A stretch of DNA of 64,000 bases from Ophiosphaerella korrae (GCA_028456385.1 JALNQF010000015.1:310001-374000), one strand, 5' to 3'. Positions 43,846 through 56,771 are shown, numbered from the stretch's first letter. The notes: generated from the sequence alone by a model not told the origin. Program-made: numbers and translations.

Positions 43846-45715
43846 CAGTAGGATGTTGAAGGTATCCCAAGGTCGGGAGAAAGCAGAACGAATAGACTAG
43901 ACGGAATCGAAGCATGTCCTATTAAGCAGCCTAGCGACCAGGCTCCCGATTCACAGTGCATGCCCCACCAGACTAACCGCACGCCACCGCCAGCCTCGTG
44001 TAGCTCGTTCGGCGCATGGTTCCTGCATTCGATTGGCGAAGGATTAAGCACAGCGTGGTACCCACAGGTTCGGGCAGCTGGTACAACAGGGTATTTGGTA
44101 GTGGACCCCACACAGTTCACACGGCTGCCTTTGACAGTTGTGACACCGGATCGGCTCGAGAAGGCTATATCAATGGGTTTGCAGTAGGAGGTGTCAGTTG
44201 ACGTGTAGCTGGAAGTGTAGACTGCAAGACAGTGTAGCAAAACAAGGCCAGCCAACCCTGCTCACACGCCTGAGAATGGGTTGAAATGGCAAGGCACTCA
44301 GCAAAGGTCTTCAGTCGCAGAACCAGCTAGCGGAGGATGCCTAGCTTGAAGGAAGTCAGTGGTAGATAGTGGTCTCGGGAATTGGCGAACGGGTCGGCCA
44401 TATCAGGGGATGGCGTGCATGCCGACAGTGGTCACAAGGAGCAGAAGCCGAGCTAGACGAGCTCCTTCACCGCCACCAAAGCTGCTGCAGCGTTGCCTCG
44501 GCATCAGCAATTGGGACGCCTGCGGACGCCATTGAAGGTGGTGCGAGGTTACGCAGACAGGGCCCTGGCTTGAGGATGGGACATGGGGGCGATTGTGCCA
44601 AGGCCATGGTGCAGCAAGGCGCAGAGCTCGTCTGGGTGGCCAATCGAGGCGTCTTGTTGCGGCTGCTCGTGGGCATGACGCATGTTGGGTGGAGGGGCAG
44701 CGGGGCAGAGGCCGGTCCGAAACAACTCTCTGCTGCTGCTGCGACTACTCAACTGCACTATGCGACCACCATGCCACTTGCACGCAAACAAACTGCTGTG
44801 CCCTCCCACTGCGCCGACGGCCTCAGACTCAGACGCGCACGCTCTGTGAATTATCCGCAAGCAGGCCCTGCTGCCTGCTGCTGCACCCAGGCCAACCGTA
44901 CCCACCCCCCATATACCTTACCTAGATTGCATGCTCAATGGCGTTGGCATGCTGTCGAGCCAACGCATCAACTTGACAACACTTAGCATGTCCGTCAGGC
45001 AGACTACCCATGCACCTACAGCGGTGGTCCTGCCGCTGCTTTTGTCCGCCGTTGGTGTCCGCGTCTGATGCGCTTGCCTTGTCTTGCTGCCTTTAGCAAT
45101 GCACGGGTGCCGGTCATCGACGGCATCGCTCCCATAATCGCAACCTTTGCCATTGCACGCCAATTCGCCCCGCTGGACTTTCCTGCTGATACGAGCTGAG
45201 CGTTTTCTCCACTAGTTGCCAGTCCTAGCCAATTGGCTTTCTTTCGGATTCACTATCCCGCCGGGCTATCGTGGATCGGCTGTGGCCTGCGGTCTGGGTC
45301 AACTTCCAAGCCCAGTCTAATTGACGCTTTGATGGCCCGCTCTAGCACGGGCACCTCTCAGTGGACGTAAGACTATGCACCTTCATCACCATCTGGGCGG
45401 GGTCACGGCAGGAGACGGCATCAAAGGGTTGAAGCTATGCCCCGTGGACAAACATGCTTGCCATGGCCACCGCCGTGAGAGGTATAAAAGGAGGTTAAGA
45501 TGTGGCCCAACTCACTCTTCTTTCTGCTTCCTTTCTCTTTACCCATTGACAAACTCACCCAATCTACTCTGTCACTGAGATACCATACGCCAAGTTCTAT
45601 CAAGTCTTGACTCATTCTTCATACCAGCTCTACATAAAGCTACCCACATCTCATACTATTCTACAAACACTCATCCTCCCCAATCAATCTAGTCTTGCCT
45701 CTGTACTTCGTCGAC
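43846..45715. other. Large intergenic region, 1.9 kb, with TATA box
   Basis: No convincing gene between SEC18 and KXD1. GC-rich, with short open frames on both strands but no family signal. A TATAAAAG box at 45483-45490 lies 230 bp upstream of the KXD1 start, followed by CT-rich DNA, a likely core promoter. Could hide a non-coding RNA or long 5' leader; nothing in the sequence proves it. Confidence 0.4.
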
Positions 45716-46406
45716 ATGCCTACTACCCAAGCCTACACCGCCTATCCCCAGTCCACCTACCCCATTCAGATGCCACAAAAGCCTGGCTACTACTATCCGC
45801 CGCAGCATAGCTATGGACGGGTGTCGGCATCGCCGCCCGAGGGCCCAGAGAGCGCCACAACCTCCGGTGTCCCTTCATACGAACCATCAGCAGTATCCAG
45901 CAATTATGCAGGCAGCGCGAGTGACTATGAATCCACCAATATGGCGACCAGTGTAGATCTCATCGACTACATGGGTAACCGTCTAAATGGCTCATTCGAT
46001 CCCATGCCGCTGGATCGAAGCCTAGCGAAACAAGCACAAACGTGAGTTGCCACTTCCCCCATGCGTTGCGAGCGCGATTGCTCCAATAAGGCGAACCATC
46101 CGAGCTCACAAACGTATAGATCCGGTGAACTCAACGCAAAGCACAAAGAGCTTCTCGAGCTGCAGGCCCTTACGAAGCGACGATTAGCTGGAGCAAATGC
46201 CATGTTTGCTGAGGGTAAAAGAGCCGCAAAAGAGGTACAGAAGGACCTTGAGTGGACGCAGAAGCGAGTAGAGTAAGTTTTATATTGTCTTTTTACTTTG
46301 TTGAGCTAACAATTTTGGCAGTCAGCTCAACGACCGAGCAGCGCGCAAGTACCCTGAGCAATTCAGAACCGCTCAGCGACGATACCCAGCACCTGTTGAC
46401 TACTAG
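45716..46406 (+). CDS. KXD1: KXD1-like BLOC-1 subunit (KxDL protein)
   Basis: Small coiled-coil protein of the endosomal BLOC-1 complex. Exons 45716-46041, 46120-46272 and 46322-46406; 187 residues. The first ~95 residues are Tyr/Pro/Ser rich and likely disordered (QMPQKPGYYYPPQ). The KxDL domain covers LDRSLAKQAQTSGELNAKHK, LLELQALTKRRLAGAN and MFAEGKRAAKEVQKDLEW, a continuous amphipathic helix. The short last exon gives QLNDRAARKYPEQF and ends in VDY. Both introns (78 and 49 nt) are in phase and have TATAG / GGCAG acceptors. Family call is from memory of the KxDL consensus. Confidence 0.83.
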
Positions 46407-48417
46407 GCCCTTGGCCGCCAAATACACCTTCCGGCACTGTTTATGATTCACACATACAATTTTCGGTTCCTTAGTAAAATTTGGGTGGCAGTTATTTCTA
46501 GTTTAATTCCCCACATCGTTCCCGCCTTCTATTCAATTCTGCGTTTACGATTTCCCGTCACTCTGTATTCATGTCTGGATGCCCTCGACGGTCTTCGCTC
46601 CGTCCCGCCCCGCTCCACTCCACACCAGCTGCATCGCTGCTTTAACAGCCCCCGCGAACTTTCTTTTTTTAGGCCGTGACTCGGTACGGGCCGTTGCAGT
46701 GATTCGCGCTTATGGCATCTAGCGAACGAATAGCGGTCGTTCATCGTCGATCTAGACGGCGGCGATGATGCCAGCAGAGTGGTCTGCTTGAGCGGTGGAC
46801 GCGCTGTCGGTAGCTGCGAACTGCCGGGAACCCCTATGATTTGTTGAGAGCGAGCGAATGAGGCATGATATGGAGATATAGCCTTGCAAGGTCGGTGCAA
46901 TGGTTCCCTTTGTAGTTTCTTTCTAGGGCGTATTTCTTCGCTGCTTTAGGATTGGTGTCGACTTTCAATGATACATCTTCAGCGGGCGGTTACTGAGTTC
47001 AACATGAGACTGTTATATGTAAGATGGAATTAAACCCTTTTTTCGATGTAACGGTCGATATGGCCAGCGCTAAAGCTTTGGTTTCTGCGATACGGCAGCT
47101 TACCTATGCGTTTAATACTGTGGATTGAATGGATTAAGCCACTATACTATGAGTAAGGTGTGATGAAGCCTGTGCTATGACTAAGCCCGCTCCAAATGTC
47201 TTGCCCGAATTGGAGCTTCCATAAATTGGCTACGATCAATAGTCGTATGGCATATCGAGCACACTCTGGAGATCAATGTAACATCGGGTGTTAACACGCA
47301 AACCCTTTGCGTTGGGCCTGGTGTAACGTTTTTACCACTTGGAGCATGTATTCGTAGCCTAACCGAAACGTAGTTTTATCATCAAGCTGCAAAGCATATT
47401 CGTCGCCGCTCGGTCCATCCGGTGGCGCACACCGGTCACAACATCTGTGGCTCGGAAGAAACTCGTATCACAAACCCAACGTCCCATGGCTAGCGTGAGA
47501 GCCAAAAAGTCCTTGCATCAGTCCTCCAAGTATTGGGAAATACACTTGCAAAGACGCCTCGGCGGTCCCAGCTACACAAACCGAAAATTTCCGTTTCAAA
47601 TAGCGAGCTTGCTTGATAGTGTAGATATCATCTGCTTACCTGCGCTTTTCGCCTATCGGAAGCACTGCGGCCTAAGTGCGACTTGTTCACCGGGGAAAAA
47701 GGTGAATTCTGTAAAGCGGTGAGGTCCGAGCGAGGGTAGCCGGAAGTCCGTGTTACTTTGTGTAGGTGCTCATAGGTCCTGGACTGCATGTTGGGGTGGA
47801 GAGAAGGTTGTCTTGTGTAGTTTGTGGCGCTGAGCTTGTAAACTGTCAATGTGAGGTTATCAGTATGTGGTCTGACATTGGGAAGCAGTGTTAGGGTTAC
47901 GAGCTGCGTGACGGAAGGGCGGGCGCAACACTAGAGGGTGGCTGAGGCGCATAAGCTTTACGGGAAGGTCACTACATGGATTACGAATATTGTGATGGCG
48001 AGTGAGTGAGATACTGACATATGGCATGCTGGATATTCGTTCTGATGAGCATGGCACTATCTTGATACGGGTCTAGTGTACGTTTACGACCAGATTTCTC
48101 AGACAAAACATGCAATTCTTGGAGAGATTTCTGTGATTTTTCCAAAATAGGAGGGAGATACAGTGGCCAAAGCACTGTTTTATTAGTCCCAGAACCCCAT
48201 AGCTCAGAAATTACTTCTTTTATTTCATTCTCTTTGTCAAGACTACTGAATACTAATTATAATGAAGGGACAAGATCTAGGTGTTGATGTGACCTCGTAA
48301 GCGGAAATATCGTGGTTTAGAGCCAGGAGGTAATACTGAAATTGAACACACGAATCCCCTTCCGCTGCCATGATGGATTAGTTGGAGTAGGACCAGCATC
48401 CACAGAGAAAGTGACCT
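46407..48417. other. Large convergent intergenic region, 2 kb
   Basis: No gene recognised. Short frames (for example 47447-47722) lack family signal and start context. No tRNA-like cloverleaf or repeat was noticed. Confidence 0.35.
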
Positions 48418-48939
48418 TCATATGCTACAATTGAGCGGCTTCCATGGATCCTCCACAAAATTCGGCAGGAAGTAGGTGGTGTCTCCGTTTTCGTTTTGGA
48501 TGCCGAATCGTAGAGCGTTAAGCTCAGCTTTGGAGATAGCAGGGCCGCCAAATGAGATCATTTCCGTAGTAGATGCTTCAGCTTGACTAGATGTTGGCTT
48601 GGATTGCTCTGTACTTGATGGCCTTTTCGGAAGCGCTTGGGCACGAGCTAGGAATGCAGCGAGGCCTGTAGCTTCTGGTGGCTTCTGCGCTTTCTTCGAC
48701 TGGGCCTCATGTGGTGCTGACGTAGACGTGTCTGACGTAGCATAGATTTCAGCACTTATATTTTCCGAACTATCGTCTGTGGCTTTCTTCGATCTTACTC
48801 CCAATTGAGTTGAGTTGGCTCCGCTGGCATCGACCTTGGCTTTTGGTGAGTTGGTTTCATCATGCTTTCTTTTCTTTGTGCCGCCAAAGGACGAAAAGCC
48901 CATGGCAGCTGCAATATCCATGCCGTCTTCTTCCATCTG
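48418..48939 (-). CDS. Conserved small fungal protein of unknown function
   Basis: 173 residues, single exon. Begins MEEDGMDIAAAMGFSSFGG, then a basic KKRKHDE patch, a Ser/Ala-rich linker with GANSTQLGVRS, GLAAFLARAQALPKR, and a C-terminal block ISFGGPAISKAELNALRFGI...DTTYFLPNFVEDPW. I remember the AMGFxSFG head and the ISKAELNALRxG...YFLPSFVEDPW tail as conserved across filamentous ascomycetes, so this is a real family with linear motifs at both ends and a variable middle, but no function is known to me. The frame extends upstream of this Met; the start is chosen because the conserved head begins here. Divergent from the BRE4-like gene. Confidence 0.72.
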   Translation of the reverse strand, partial: QMEEDGMDIAAAMGFSSFGGTKKRKHDETNSPKAKVDASGANSTQLGVRSKKATDDSSENISAEIYATSDTSTSAPHEAQSKKAQKPPEATGLAAFLARAQALPKRPSSTEQSKPTSSQAEASTTEMISFGGPAISKAELNALRFGIQNENGDTTYFLPNFVEDPWKPLNCSI

Positions 48940-49359
48940 ATGCGCGCCTGCTAGACAGTGACGATCCTTTGAGTGTGTTGGAATTGTCGAGGCAGTGAAG
49001 TGAGCGAAGGAGTGTGTGATTATGTAAGCCAATTGCGGAGGTTCGCCGGGAGTGTTGAACAGGAAGTCAACAACACTAGGTATGCACTAACACTTCAGAT
49101 GAGGGCCTAGCATTCACCTTTCACCTCGCCAACATTCAAAAACTATGAGAGTGACACGACACAGCTTGTCTGACCACAAATGTGGCTAAAGTTGAGCTAG
49201 GTGCTCAAAGAACCTTAGCGCCCTATGTCATCGTCTGGGCAAGCTGCACGGTTCATCATCACTACTGTGATGGTAGGAGTGCATCCTCTCCAATACATCA
49301 CTTACTTTATTTTCACGATGCCTTAGACAGTCAAACTTCTCTGTTGTCGCGTATTCACG
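48940..49359. promoter_or_regulatory. Divergent intergenic region, 420 bp
   Basis: Presumed promoters of the small conserved gene and the BRE4-like transporter. No clear core elements. Confidence 0.3.
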
Positions 49360-52300
49360 ATGAGCGAAACTCCACAGACCCCAGCGGAACGCCGCTTTCT
49401 CCGCCCCAGCGTACGTCATGTCTTTGACAATAGCCCTGTGTTTACCAGAAGCTTACCCCATACAATAGCTGCGGTCCGCGACCATGATCCAGCCTAGAAC
49501 GGGCGAACGAGTTAAGAAAAACTTCACCTTGCGCAGATCTGCTCCCCGACCGTCAGAATCGTCCGAATTCCTGCTTGCGCCTGGGCAGTTTGATCCTACG
49601 CGCCACGAAGAGTTAGGCCGCGTAGAGCAATGGAAACAAGTGTGTATGCACACTTTGCGACAGGCGTATTCATATTGGTCATCTCCCACCGGCATCGGAA
49701 TACTCAAGTGCTCGCTCGCATACGTACTGGGATCATTAGCTACATTCGTACCCGCTATAGCCGGTCTGCTGGGCAAGAATGATGGCAAGCATATTGTTGC
49801 TACCATCACTGTGTATTTCCACCCTGCTCGATCCGCAGGAAGCATGCTAGAGGCCGTCTTATTAGCATTTGCAGCCTTTCTGTATGCCTCCTTCGTGTCC
49901 TTCTCGAGCATGGCTGTGTCAGTGTATTTTGGCGCCCATCACAACTTAGTTCTTGGCCATGCCATAGTCCTCATTGTCTTCGTCGGAGGCGGCCTTGGGC
50001 TCGTGGGCTGGACGAAACACAAGTTAGGCAACCCGCTCGTCAATGTTGCCTGTTCATTGACATCTCTCGCTCTGATCACAATACTCACAAAGGAGGGCGC
50101 TGTCCAAGCTGGAATGTTCTCATATGACAAAGTCTGGCAGGTTTTGAAGATGGTCATTATGGGATGCACAGCATCTACCGCTGTAGCCCTTCTCGTGCGG
50201 CCAACTTCAGCCCGGAATGAATTCCGCGATACCTTCATCAAGTCCACTGATGCCATGGCCGAAATACTTAGCAGTATCACGCGTAGCTTTCTGTCCGGTA
50301 TCGAAGAGGACCTCCAAAATGACACTTTTGTCAAAGCAACAAATCAAATCAACTCGAACTTTACGACCCTCGTGAAGAAACTTAGAGAGGCTAAATTTGA
50401 ACACTATGCTCTTGGTACCGAACAAGAGCATAAACTCAACGCTCGACTTGTTAAATGCCTTGAAAAACTAATGCAGAGTATTGGTGGCTTGCGTAGTGCT
50501 GCCGAAACCCAATTTGCGTTGCTCGCCCAGTCGGATGCACACGCCACGCCATCCGATATTGCACCAGGAAACGGTCATGTCAGCTCATCGATCTTCTCGG
50601 AGCAAAATTTAGCTAGAAGCCCTCCACAGTTAACATCCCCAAGCCACAGCCATGCCGAACGTCGTAGTAGTTTTCTTGCCTTGATTGATGAGCTTCCAGA
50701 GAGGTCTACGGACGCATCAGCAACTGTCTCTGCAGATAATTCTGACGATGAGTCTAGACAAGGGAATAATAGCTTCAAAAAACCCTCCACCCCCATGCAA
50801 AATAATCTGACTCCTGCTGATTTATTTTCTGTCTTCATTGCACACTTGGGTCCACCCATGGTAAGTCATGTTGACTAGGCGCCAACAATATACTGACAAC
50901 GATAGAAATCACTCGCATACACTTTACGTGAGGTTCTCTCTGAACTTCCATTTGGGCCGGGACCAGAGTACAATATAGCGATCAATGAGCATTTTCGCCA
51001 TAGTCTCATAGATGCAAAATCTCTGTTCACAAATGCACGGCGAGAGGCTCTCTCAATTGTATACAACAACAACAGGGTGCCAACCAAAACACGCTCTGCG
51101 GCTATTGCTGCTGATTATGAAGAAGTTGCAGCAAGCTGTGGCTACTTCAGCTCTTCTTTAGAGGATTTTGCGGAGGATATGGTGATATTTCTTGATGTAC
51201 TCGAAGAATTGAAAACGAATGTCAACAGCTATCCGAGACGTAGGACCTGGACATGGCTGAGGTTTTGGCAGGATAAGCCTAGATACTCAGGTGATAATCC
51301 TGGTCTGTCTTCTGTTCCATTATAGTGATCGTGTGGCAAGCTAATCTATATAGAATCGGAACATCTAGTTGACGAAAATAACAATCAAACACCTGGTGGC
51401 TCACACGAGATCCATAATCCGATCTACCGACGAGACACACGTGGTGACCCGTATAAGCCACTCCACGAGCAGCCCTTGTCATATCGTGTGTGGGTAGCTT
51501 TGGCTGTCTTCAGGAGGGACGACTTGAAGTATGCCATAAAAGTAGGCATAGGGGCCATTCTATATGCCATGTGGTCTTTTGTTGAACCAACCCGTAAGCT
51601 CTACGGCCACTGGCGTGGCGAATGGGGCCTCCTGTCTTACATGCTGGTTTGCTCTATGGTATGTGTATATGAAATGGTTGAATCAGCACTACCGACAGTA
51701 TGCTAATGCTTTGGTCAGACTATTGGTGCGTCTAACACAACTGGCTTCCAGCGGTTTGCTGGTACTTGCCTTGGGGCAGTCTTTGCAATTGTGGCATGGA
51801 TTGCTGCCGACGATCACGCGTTTTTATTAGGTTTCTTCGGCTGGCTTGTGTCCTTAGTCTGCTTCTACATCATCGTTGGCAAAAGCAAAGGACCTATGGG
51901 CCGTTTCATCTTTCTAACATACAACCTCTCTGCTTTGTACGCATATTCACTTTCTGCGAAAGATGACGACGACGATGACGATGAAGGTGGTATATCACCT
52001 GAAATCTGGGAGATTGTTCTGCATCGTGTAGTTGCCGTCATGGCAGGTTGTGTCTGGGGTATCATTGTCACAAGAATTATTTGGCCTATTTCGGCACGGC
52101 GTAAAATAAAGAAAGGTACATCGTTGCTATGGCTCAAGATGGGTCTCATCTGGAAACGTGGACCTCTCAAGACACTGCTGGAAGCCAATCTCAGCGACTC
52201 ACACCATCCTGGGTCTTACATGACTGAACACGAGGAATTCGAATTACGGCGCTTTCTTAACCACCTCGAAACACTACGTACTTCAGCATCATCGGAAATT

Positions 52301-52871
52301 GAGTTAAGGGGCCCATTCCCAGACAAGAGCTTCAAGATCATACTGGGCGCGACAAGTCGCATGCTTGACAGCTTTCATGCGCTGAACGTGATCATTTTGA
52401 GAGAATTTGAAGCGTCAGAGGGAGAGAGACGGGTTTTGAAGTATACACAGAAGGAGTGGACAGAGTTGAGCTGGCGAATCAGTCATTTGTTCTCTGGTAA
52501 GCATGCCCTGGCTTTACTATTATCAAAGCACAACCGCTAATATTAGCCAGTTATGGCATCATCCATGAAACTCGCATATCCCCTCAATGACGTATTACCG
52601 AACATCGAGCATACGCGCGATCGGCTGTTAGCGAAGGTGTTCGAGTTCAGGCAGACAGGGCTGGGAAAAGTAATTGCTAAAGACGAGGATTATGAGTTGC
52701 TTTACGCGTATGGTGAGTACTTGGCCCTTTTGTAATTCCAGAATGGAGACGATACTAATTCAGTAAACAGCACTAGTAACTGCACAGCTGGCACACAATC
52801 TTGAGATTATTGGACAAGAGATCGAAAAGCTTTATGGCGTGCTAAGCGAGGAGGACCTGAAGTTACAATAG
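49360..52871 (+). CDS. BRE4-like (brefeldin A sensitivity) multi-pass transporter, FUSC/ArAE superfamily
   Basis: 1057 residues in seven exons: 49360-49410, 49469-50860, 50906-51290, 51354-51658, 51719-52496, 52551-52712 and 52771-52871, all in phase. The N-terminal membrane domain holds about six segments (SLAYVLGSLATFVPAIAGLL; LEAVLLAFAAFLYASFVSF; GHAIVLIVFVGGGLGLVG; NVACSLTSLALITIL; VLKMVIMGCTASTAVALLV). A ~400-residue soluble stretch follows, then a second block of six (YAIKVGIGAILYAMWSFVEP; LLSYMLVCSM; TCLGAVFAIVAWIAA; LGFFGWLVSLVCFYIIV; VLHRVVAVMAGCVWGIIV) ending with a helical tail. The duplicated FUSC-type layout matches fungal proteins with ER-transporter and DUF2421 domains, remembered as BRE4 relatives. 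Cargo is unknown; aromatic acid or sphingolipid-linked roles have been suggested for the superfamily. A DDDDDDDE tract lies in the loop near residue 790. Confidence 0.82.
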
Positions 52872-53223
52872 TGGACCGCCTGTTATGAGTTGCGTAACAT
52901 GAGTCATTTTACTCTTCCAAGGGTCATAACTCAATAAATTTGGTCACGCAGGATCTCCGGATTGTTATACTCTGTAGAGGAACCGTGAATGAGAGGCGGA
53001 AAACAATCCAGTCAACCTCGCACCCCGAAGTTCGGACGTCATGTATTATCGATAAAGGATATTCCAACTCAAGTTAGCCTGCTCTCTAGTGCGCCACTGC
53101 CAACTAGGCATGTCTTGGTACCAGCACGTGGGCTCCAGTCTATGGCCAGATGACGTCCTTCGGAATCCGTAAAGTTTTTTGTGTTCGAAATTGCGAATTC
53201 CTCAAAAAGTATCTCCAGTCAGA
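52872..53223. other. Intergenic region, 350 bp
   Basis: Tandem spacer between the BRE4-like and MOSC genes. CACGTG at ~53126 (AGCACGTGGG) is a possible E-box; nothing else recognised. Confidence 0.3.
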
Positions 53224-54528
53224 ATGGGATCAGAATGGGAGAAGGAACGGAATTTCGAGATCGAGAAGGTCCCGGTGGTGTATCTCGTCACGGCTCTTTG
53301 TGTAGTTCCATTTGGGCTGTATTATCTCTTGAACTTTCTTAGTCCATTGATTCATAGAATCACTGCTATGAGGATATCTGAGGTGAGCTGTGTGGGAAAT
53401 TCATACCTACAATCCCGTTAACAACTAGATAGATTTACATTTACCCGATCAAATCTCTACGAGGTGTCAAAGTACAGGAGGCTCTGGGAACCAAGTATGG
53501 CTTCAAGCATGACCGTATTTATCTACTCTCTTTGTTAATTACCTCAATTACTAACCAAGATAGGAACGTTCATGCTCCTTCAACTAACACCCGAAGGACC
53601 TAAACCCATGGCTGTGAGCCGACAAACAGAAATGACTCAATTCTTCCAAGAGATCGATGGGTATAACAACGACGATGGATCCCTTAGAGTGACTTTCCGC
53701 CCGTTTGGCAACCAATCTCAAGAGAAGTCAATAACAATAGCGCTCACACCGGACACCTCGAAGCTGGACCCAATTGAGGTTGATCTCCACGGCAGCTCCA
53801 CACCCGCCTTCAAAATGCCTTCTAGCTATAGCGACTGGTTCTCATCCTGTTTTGGCTACGAGGTTCTCCTCATCTATCTCAGCACCAACACCCGCGCCGT
53901 CCTCTTCCAAGACATGCAACCCCTCGAACCCGACCCCATGACCCGCTTCCTCCGCGACAAAATCCCCTTCACGCGCTCCTACGTCGACCGCCTCATGGGC
54001 CTCCGCCAAGCCGCGCAATGGCGCATCAAATTCGCAGACTGTGCGCCCTACCTCGTCGTCTCGCAGACATCGCTTGAAAACGTGTCTTCGCGCCTCGACG
54101 GCGCAACAATGGACATTACCAAGTTCCGGCCTAACATTGTGATTGCGGGCGCGTTTGAGGCATTTCAGGAAGATTATTGGGGTACATTGACGATTAATAA
54201 TAAGACAGAGATTGTGATGGCGCATAATTGTGTGCGGTGCAATGTTATCAATGTGGATTACAACACAGGGAAGAATGCAAAGGGGCCAGAGGGCGAAGTG
54301 TTGAAGCGGTTGCAGAAGGATCGCAGGATTGACATCGGGGCCAAGTGGAGCCCTGTATTTGGGCGGTATAGTTTTTGGGGGATGAGAAGTGCAGATGAGG
54401 TGGTGAGGGTGGGGGATCGGGTCAATGTCAGTAAGGTAAATGACGGGCTAACGATTTGGAGTAAGTTTTCTATAAGATATGGCTGAGGTTTACTGACTTG
54501 TTGGGTAGGTTGGCCAGGTTTGGCATGA
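53224..54528 (+). CDS. Membrane-anchored MOSC-domain protein, mARC-like
   Basis: Likely molybdenum-cofactor-binding amidoxime-reducing-component homologue of the outer mitochondrial membrane or ER. 385 residues; exons 53224-53382, 53433-53514, 53564-54460 and 54509-54528, the last only 20 nt (ends SWPGLA). An N-terminal anchor (VVYLVTALCVVPFGLYYLLNF) is followed by the MOSC_N signature IYIYPIKSLRGVKVQEA and TKYGFKHDR-TFMLL. The MOSC domain contains FRPNIVIAGAFEAFQEDYW and the CVRCNVINVDYNTG segment, whose first or second Cys would bind the cofactor. SPVFGRYSFWG and VRVGDRVNV end the fold. The domain call is secure; substrate is unknown. Confidence 0.88.
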
Positions 54529-54848
54529 GAAGTTTCTTGTTTTTGGTTAGATGGTCTTTTCGTTTAACTCAAGATGGCGCAATTCTGTTTGCAGTGTTTT
54601 ACAATTGTGCATTGAGAACTTGCTGAGCACGTGGAAAAACACAGAATCATTAAGAAGGCTTGGGAGGCAAGCAACGGTAATGTTGATTCAGCACTAGGAA
54701 GGAGGTGCATGAGTTCGTATTGAGGTTGATAGGCAATTTGGAGGTTTACAATGGTAAGATACGTAACCAAGACAGATGAACGTACCAAACAAATATGGTT
54801 AGAAAGCCTGCAGGGTATTCCTCCAAGGAACCGCCTTTAGTCTTCTCT
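54529..54848. other. Convergent intergenic region, 320 bp
   Basis: Lies between the stops of the MOSC and allantoicase genes. Nothing but presumed 3' UTR sequence is seen. Confidence 0.35.
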
Positions 54849-55987
54849 TTATACCCTTTTCCCAAAAACCCTAAATCGTTTGACACCCCCATCAGGGATG
54901 ATAACCAACTTCGCATGTGAATATCCTCGACCATTGACCTCTTTCAACTCAGTCTTGTACACATGTTCCTTATCTGGCCCGCTCTTTTGCGGTTCTAATA
55001 TCTCTACCCACGCCTGATCGTCATGCCCTGGGTCTTTCTCAAAGGTGCCAGCAAATACTTGCACCTTCTGCGGAAAGTTGCCTCTAAAGTGTGCTGTGTC
55101 GATGACGATGTTGTCGATCTCCCCCTTTGCGCCTAAGCGGACAACGGTCCAATCTACATGCTCACCACGCGTGCGTTTTGTTTCCCAGCCATCTCCCATA
55201 TCTTTACCGCGACCAGGGAGTAGGAGGTTATCCTTTGTGCCGAAGTGTTGATCAGAGCACGACGTCGCGACGCCCCCCATGACGGTTGCCGAGAGCTCGA
55301 AGACGGCGCTAGTGTCTTGCGGGAAGACGGGGACTGCGTTGCCGTAAAGGCGGAAACGAGCAATACCGCCATCCGGGTACATGAGCAGTCGGACATGTGT
55401 GTATGCCTTTTCCGTGATTTGGTCGAGCAGCCAGCCATGTCTTTGACTAGGCCCACACTCCTGCTTGCTCAGTATGGTTTCCCAGCCATTGTACCCTGCT
55501 TTCTTGGTCTCTTCTTCGTCCTTTTCGTTTGTGATGAAAGCACCCTCTACTGCAATCTCAGGTGCATGATTGCCATTGAAGAATGCCGTGTCAATCTCTA
55601 CGCCTGCAATTTTTCCACTTGCTGTCCCTAGTCGAAGAACGACCCAGTCGGCAGGCTCTATGTTGTGGCGGCGAGTTTCCCATCCATCGTACCACGCTCC
55701 TGCATGTGTGAAGACGCCAGGCTTGCGAATCGGGGGAGTAGGCGTGATGAGATTCTCGGCAGCAGCAAACCATTCGTCGCTGAATGAGAGAACCTTGGAA
55801 CCTAGCGGAGCGGAAATAAGGTCTACACATGACTGTTAGCTGAAGCATTTGATAGAGGTTGGGTGTTCAATGCCATACCTGTGTACTGCGATTTGAACGT
55901 AGCATCAATCTCCTCTGCTGGGATTGAGCGAGCCGCAGTCGTTGCAACGCTTTGCACGTCATTGAGTGAAAAGGTACGGATCTCCAT
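54849..55987 (-). CDS. Allantoicase
   Basis: Hydrolyses allantoate to ureidoglycolate and urea in purine catabolism (yeast Dal2, Neurospora alc-1). Exons 55987-55879 and 55822-54849; 360 residues, close to the usual ~340-350. It consists of two homologous allantoicase repeats: the first with WYDGWETRRHN, DWVVLRLG and IDTAFFNGNHAPE; the second with DMGDGWETKRTR, DWTVVRLGAKG and VIDTAHFRGNFPQKV, each ending in a VRLLMYPDGGIARFRLYG / LVIIPDGGVKRFRVFG segment. No other ureide-pathway gene is near, so this is not a purine cluster. Assignment is secure. Confidence 0.94.
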
Positions 55988-56771
55988 GCTGTCTGTATGA
56001 GAATGGAATGGTAGTATGAAGGAAAAGAAATATTCCTAATAGCAATGGTGGGGTACGAATGAGGGATAGTGGGGTAGCTAGACCCTGAAAGCGCATGCGG
56101 TCAACTCCGGTTTGGTACCTGATAACTTTGCTTAGAAACCGTCAATATCCTAGAGAAGCCGCCGATTGCGGAGGTGGAGTACGCCGGCATGCGTATGGGC
56201 AACGAAAGCACCGAGTGATGAACGAGCACCAGTCAACCATCTTCACGAATCGACAGCACAGTAAAAGGGGAGCGACGGCTGCGCAATGAAACTTTAGCTT
56301 GTATTTCATCCCCATGCTGTCATTTGGAATGCTACGCTCAGTTGCGAGCGTCCTCTCTCTCTATGCAAGATGTTAGGTATAATAGTAACAATTTGGGAGA
56401 AATGCTCGGTCAGATATCTGCTCCATGACATTCTGGCCGTTTGAGAGTGGTTGATGAGATTGGCCGAGGTCAGCCTGCTGGATGCTATCCATAATCATCA
56501 GTTACGCGATGGTACCCTTAGGACTGCGATAACACCCAGCTGGTAGCGTGTGCTTCGTCTTGGCCGTCTTCGTCTACCGAGGATCGACTTGCTCACATGA
56601 TGGCTTGCTTGTTGTGTGCGTCTTATTTTGCTATGCGCAGCAAGCAGGGGCTGTGCCTCAGTGCACAGCGCCGGCGTGCGGGATTGGTTTCTGTCCTAGC
56701 CAATGGGCATGATAGTAGCTACGGAAAATTGCCAGTTAGCCAGAGTATTAAGCTCGAGCCATGCCTCATCT
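55988..56771. other. Intergenic region, 780 bp
   Basis: Tandem minus-strand spacer between allantoicase (upstream side) and the 3' end of the ankyrin-DIL gene. No GATA-factor cluster obvious; several GATA strings occur (for example near 56410 and 56458) that could serve nitrogen regulation. No gene seen. Confidence 0.3.

Noticed and set aside
43846..45715. Several overlapping 60-205 codon frames in the GC-rich gap before KXD1
   Set aside because: High GC content gives chance open frames on both strands; none shows a domain or consistent splicing.
55988..56771. Possible ureide/purine catabolic cluster around allantoicase
   Set aside because: Neighbours are a MOSC protein and an ankyrin-DIL protein; no other pathway gene is present.
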